The translations under genes and the position numbers were made by a program. From assembly GCA_947628265.1 (NCBI GenBank), contig CANQZF010000096.1, positions 1 through 6,814 of the forward strand: a stretch of DNA of 6,814 nucleotides, read 5' to 3'. The stretch comes from an uncultured Oscillospiraceae bacterium (lineage in GTDB: Bacteria > Bacillota > Clostridia > Oscillospirales > Oscillospiraceae). Below are positions 5,554 to 6,814 of this stretch, in pieces. Under the pieces are notes generated by a model that made no database searches, was not told the origin of the DNA, and saw only the letters and a program-made list of their open reading frames with translations. How positions within the stretch are numbered: position 1 is the first letter of the stretch; every line of letters begins with the position of its first letter.

Positions 5554-5558
5554 GGGAG
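5554..5558 (+). promoter_or_regulatory. Ribosome binding site GGGAG for the TTG start at 5566
   Basis: AAAGGGAG (5551-5558) is seven bases ahead of TTG 5566. The nearby ATG 5559 is in another frame with no credible product and is too close to this site. Confidence 0.55.
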
Positions 5559-5565
5559 ATGGAAG

Positions 5566-5805
5566 TTGGTTTATGTGATCATTGGGCTTTTGGCCCTCAT
5601 CGCGGCGGAGGCGGCGGCAGCGCTGCTGCTGGCGGTAAAGCGGACGGGAGACGGCGCCGGGGAGCGGGATGGGGCCGGGGAGGCCCGGGCCCCCGGGGGC
5701 GAGGAATTTGAAAAGCGGTGGCAGGAGGGCATGAGCGCCATGATGGGCTATGACCTGATGGCGGCCAGAAGGGCGGTGAGAAGCGATGGCGAGGACGAGA
5801 GATAA
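5566..5805 (+). CDS. Small single-span membrane protein (79 aa), TTG start
   Basis: Start TTG 5566, chosen because it follows the ribosome binding site at 5551-5558 and places a hydrophobic helix at the very N-terminus (about residues 2-23: V-Y-V-I-I-G-L-L followed by an Ala/Leu-rich run, then K-R). Stop TAA 5803-5805. The rest is soluble: a Gly/Glu/Arg-rich linker (25-45) and a C-terminal segment F-E-K-R-W-Q-E-G-M-S-A-M-M-G-Y. The helix could be a membrane anchor or uncleaved signal. The gene overlaps the portal gene by 20 bases, which suggests translational coupling. It might be a portal-proximal assembly factor or a small membrane protein of the phage; no family is recognised with confidence. 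Confidence 0.6.
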   Translation: MVYVIIGLLALIAAEAAAALLLAVKRTGDGAGERDGAGEARAPGGEEFEKRWQEGMSAMMGYDLMAARRAVRSDGEDER

Positions 5806-6814
5806 GGCCGCCCGGGAGGGCCTTTTTGAGACGGTCAACGCCCCCACCCCGGAGGAGCTCTGGGAGCTCTATGAGCGGGGACGGCGGTTCAACGAGGCCC
5901 TGGACCTCTACGAGACGGTGAACACCAACGAGAACTTCTTCATCGGCAAGCAGTGGGAGGGCGTCCAGGCCAACGGACTGCCCACGCCGGTGTTCAACAT
6001 CTTAAAGCGCGACGTGTGCTTCGTGGTGAGCTCCATCACCTCCGACAACCTCACCGTCCAGGCCTCGCCCCTGGCCGCCAGCGCGGGGACGCAGGAGCTT
6101 TCGGAGCCGGCGCGAATTTTGAACGAGGAGTTTGAGAGCATTTTCCGGCACAACCGGGTCACCAATATGCTCCGGGAGCTGGCCCGGGACGCGGCGGTCC
6201 GGGGGGACGGGTGCATCTACACCTATTGGGACCCCGGCGTGAAGACGGGGCAGGAGGCGGAGGGCGCGGTGAGGTCCGAGATCATCCAGAACACCCGGGT
6301 CCACTTCGGAAACCCCAATGACAGGCGGGTACAGTCCCAGCCCTACATCCTCATCGAGAGCCGGGAGATCGCGAGGCTCCTGCGCCGCCGCGCCAGGGAG
6401 CAGGGCTCGGAGGCGTGGGACGAGATCGTCCCCGACGAGGACCGCGCCGGCCCCGGGGCGGAGCGGCGGACCGACGACAAGGTGACGAAGCTCTTTGCCA
6501 TGTGGAAGGACGAGGAGGGGGAGGTCTGGGGCTGTGAGGCCACCCGGAACGTCCTGGTGCGTAGGCCCTGGAAAATGGGGATACGGCTCTACCCCATCGT
6601 GTGGCTGAGCTGGGACTACATCCAGGACAGCTTCCACGGTCAGGCCATGCTGACGGGGCTCATCCCCAACCAGATCTTCATTAATAAGATGTGGGCCATG
6701 TCTATGCTCAGCCTCATGACCACGGCCTACCCCAAGATCGTCTACGACAAGACCCGCATCCCCCGGTGGACCAACCAGATCGGCCAGGCCATCGGCATCA
6801 CCGGCGGGGACGTG
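5786..6814 (+). CDS. Phage portal protein, podovirus type, N-terminal 343 residues (3' end outside window)
   Basis: Starts at ATG 5786, the first start after an in-frame TGA at 5777-5779, and stays open to the window end. The portal is the dodecameric ring at the capsid vertex through which terminase threads DNA and to which the tail binds. Typical features are a helical N-terminus, then N-F-F-I-G-K-Q-W-E-G (50-59) and L-P-T-P-V-F-N-I-L-K-R (65-75), an alpha/beta core with R-D-A-A-V-R-G-D-G (134-142), the H-F-G-N-P-N-D wing segment (173-179), and long helices beginning near 293 (I-P-N-Q-I-F-I-N-K). These patterns fit the portals of short-tailed Firmicutes phages. The ribosome binding site is weak (AGAAGGG at 5768-5774 is distant), so translation probably depends on coupling to the overlapping upstream gene. 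Full-length portals of this kind usually exceed 500 residues. Confidence 0.85.
   Translation, partial: MARTRDKAAREGLFETVNAPTPEELWELYERGRRFNEALDLYETVNTNENFFIGKQWEGVQANGLPTPVFNILKRDVCFVVSSITSDNLTVQASPLAASAGTQELSEPARILNEEFESIFRHNRVTNMLRELARDAAVRGDGCIYTYWDPGVKTGQEAEGAVRSEIIQNTRVHFGNPNDRRVQSQPYILIESREIARLLRRRAREQGSEAWDEIVPDEDRAGPGAERRTDDKVTKLFAMWKDEEGEVWGCEATRNVLVRRPWKMGIRLYPIVWLSWDYIQDSFHGQAMLTGLIPNQIFINKMWAMSMLSLMTTAYPKIVYDKTRIPRWTNQIGQAIGITGGDV

Noticed and set aside
5511..5711. Frame using ATG 5559 instead of TTG 5566
   Set aside because: It yields a Gly/Arg-rich product, whereas the TTG frame gives a clean membrane helix and ends with a 20-base overlap onto the portal gene.

Overview
This window is a stretch of a tailed-phage genome or prophage. 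It is GC-rich (roughly 60-65% by eye), every gene lies on the + strand, and most genes have strong AAGGAGG-type ribosome binding sites. The protein styles, the Shine-Dalgarno strength, the GTG/TTG starts and the GTAGGGG-type dispersed hairpins suggest a high-GC gut Clostridia host (Oscillospiraceae-like: Flavonifractor, Oscillibacter and relatives). That host assignment is inference. The genes are morphogenesis genes of a short-tailed (podovirus-like) phage. No integrase, repressor, tRNA, CRISPR array or attachment site is visible.

Layout, left to right: the C-terminal end of the large terminase subunit (2-430); a 107-aa beta-rich protein with a GTG start (447-770); a 154-base junction holding a palindromic repeat pair (788-924); a 1028-aa tail-tube or nozzle-like structural protein (970-4056) with a second palindromic repeat pair embedded in its reading frame; a 234-base non-coding spacer holding a third repeat pair (4062-4221); a 73-aa two-helix membrane protein (4291-4512); a 248-aa helical protein (4493-5239); a 48-aa microprotein (5300-5446); a spacer with two hairpins, one terminator-like (5447-5565); a 79-aa single-span membrane protein with a TTG start (5566-5805); and the first 343 codons of the portal protein (5786 to the window end).

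Together the genes cover DNA packaging (terminase pulling DNA through the portal), the portal vertex, and the short tail below it. The small membrane proteins and the helical protein are probably virion, ejection or lysis accessories, but their roles are not proven. The nozzle-like gene lies upstream of the portal gene, unlike the usual terminase-portal-capsid-tail order.

The most unusual content is a family of six short hairpins in three inverted pairs. Each carries a 5' G[C/T][C/T]GTA tag. Stems differ between copies with compensatory base changes, while loops are largely conserved. One pair forms a 138-bp palindromic element that sits exactly in frame, 46 codons with no stop, inside the tail gene. 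It resembles the protein-coding palindromic elements known from Rickettsia and the REP sequences mobilised by REP-associated tyrosine transposases.
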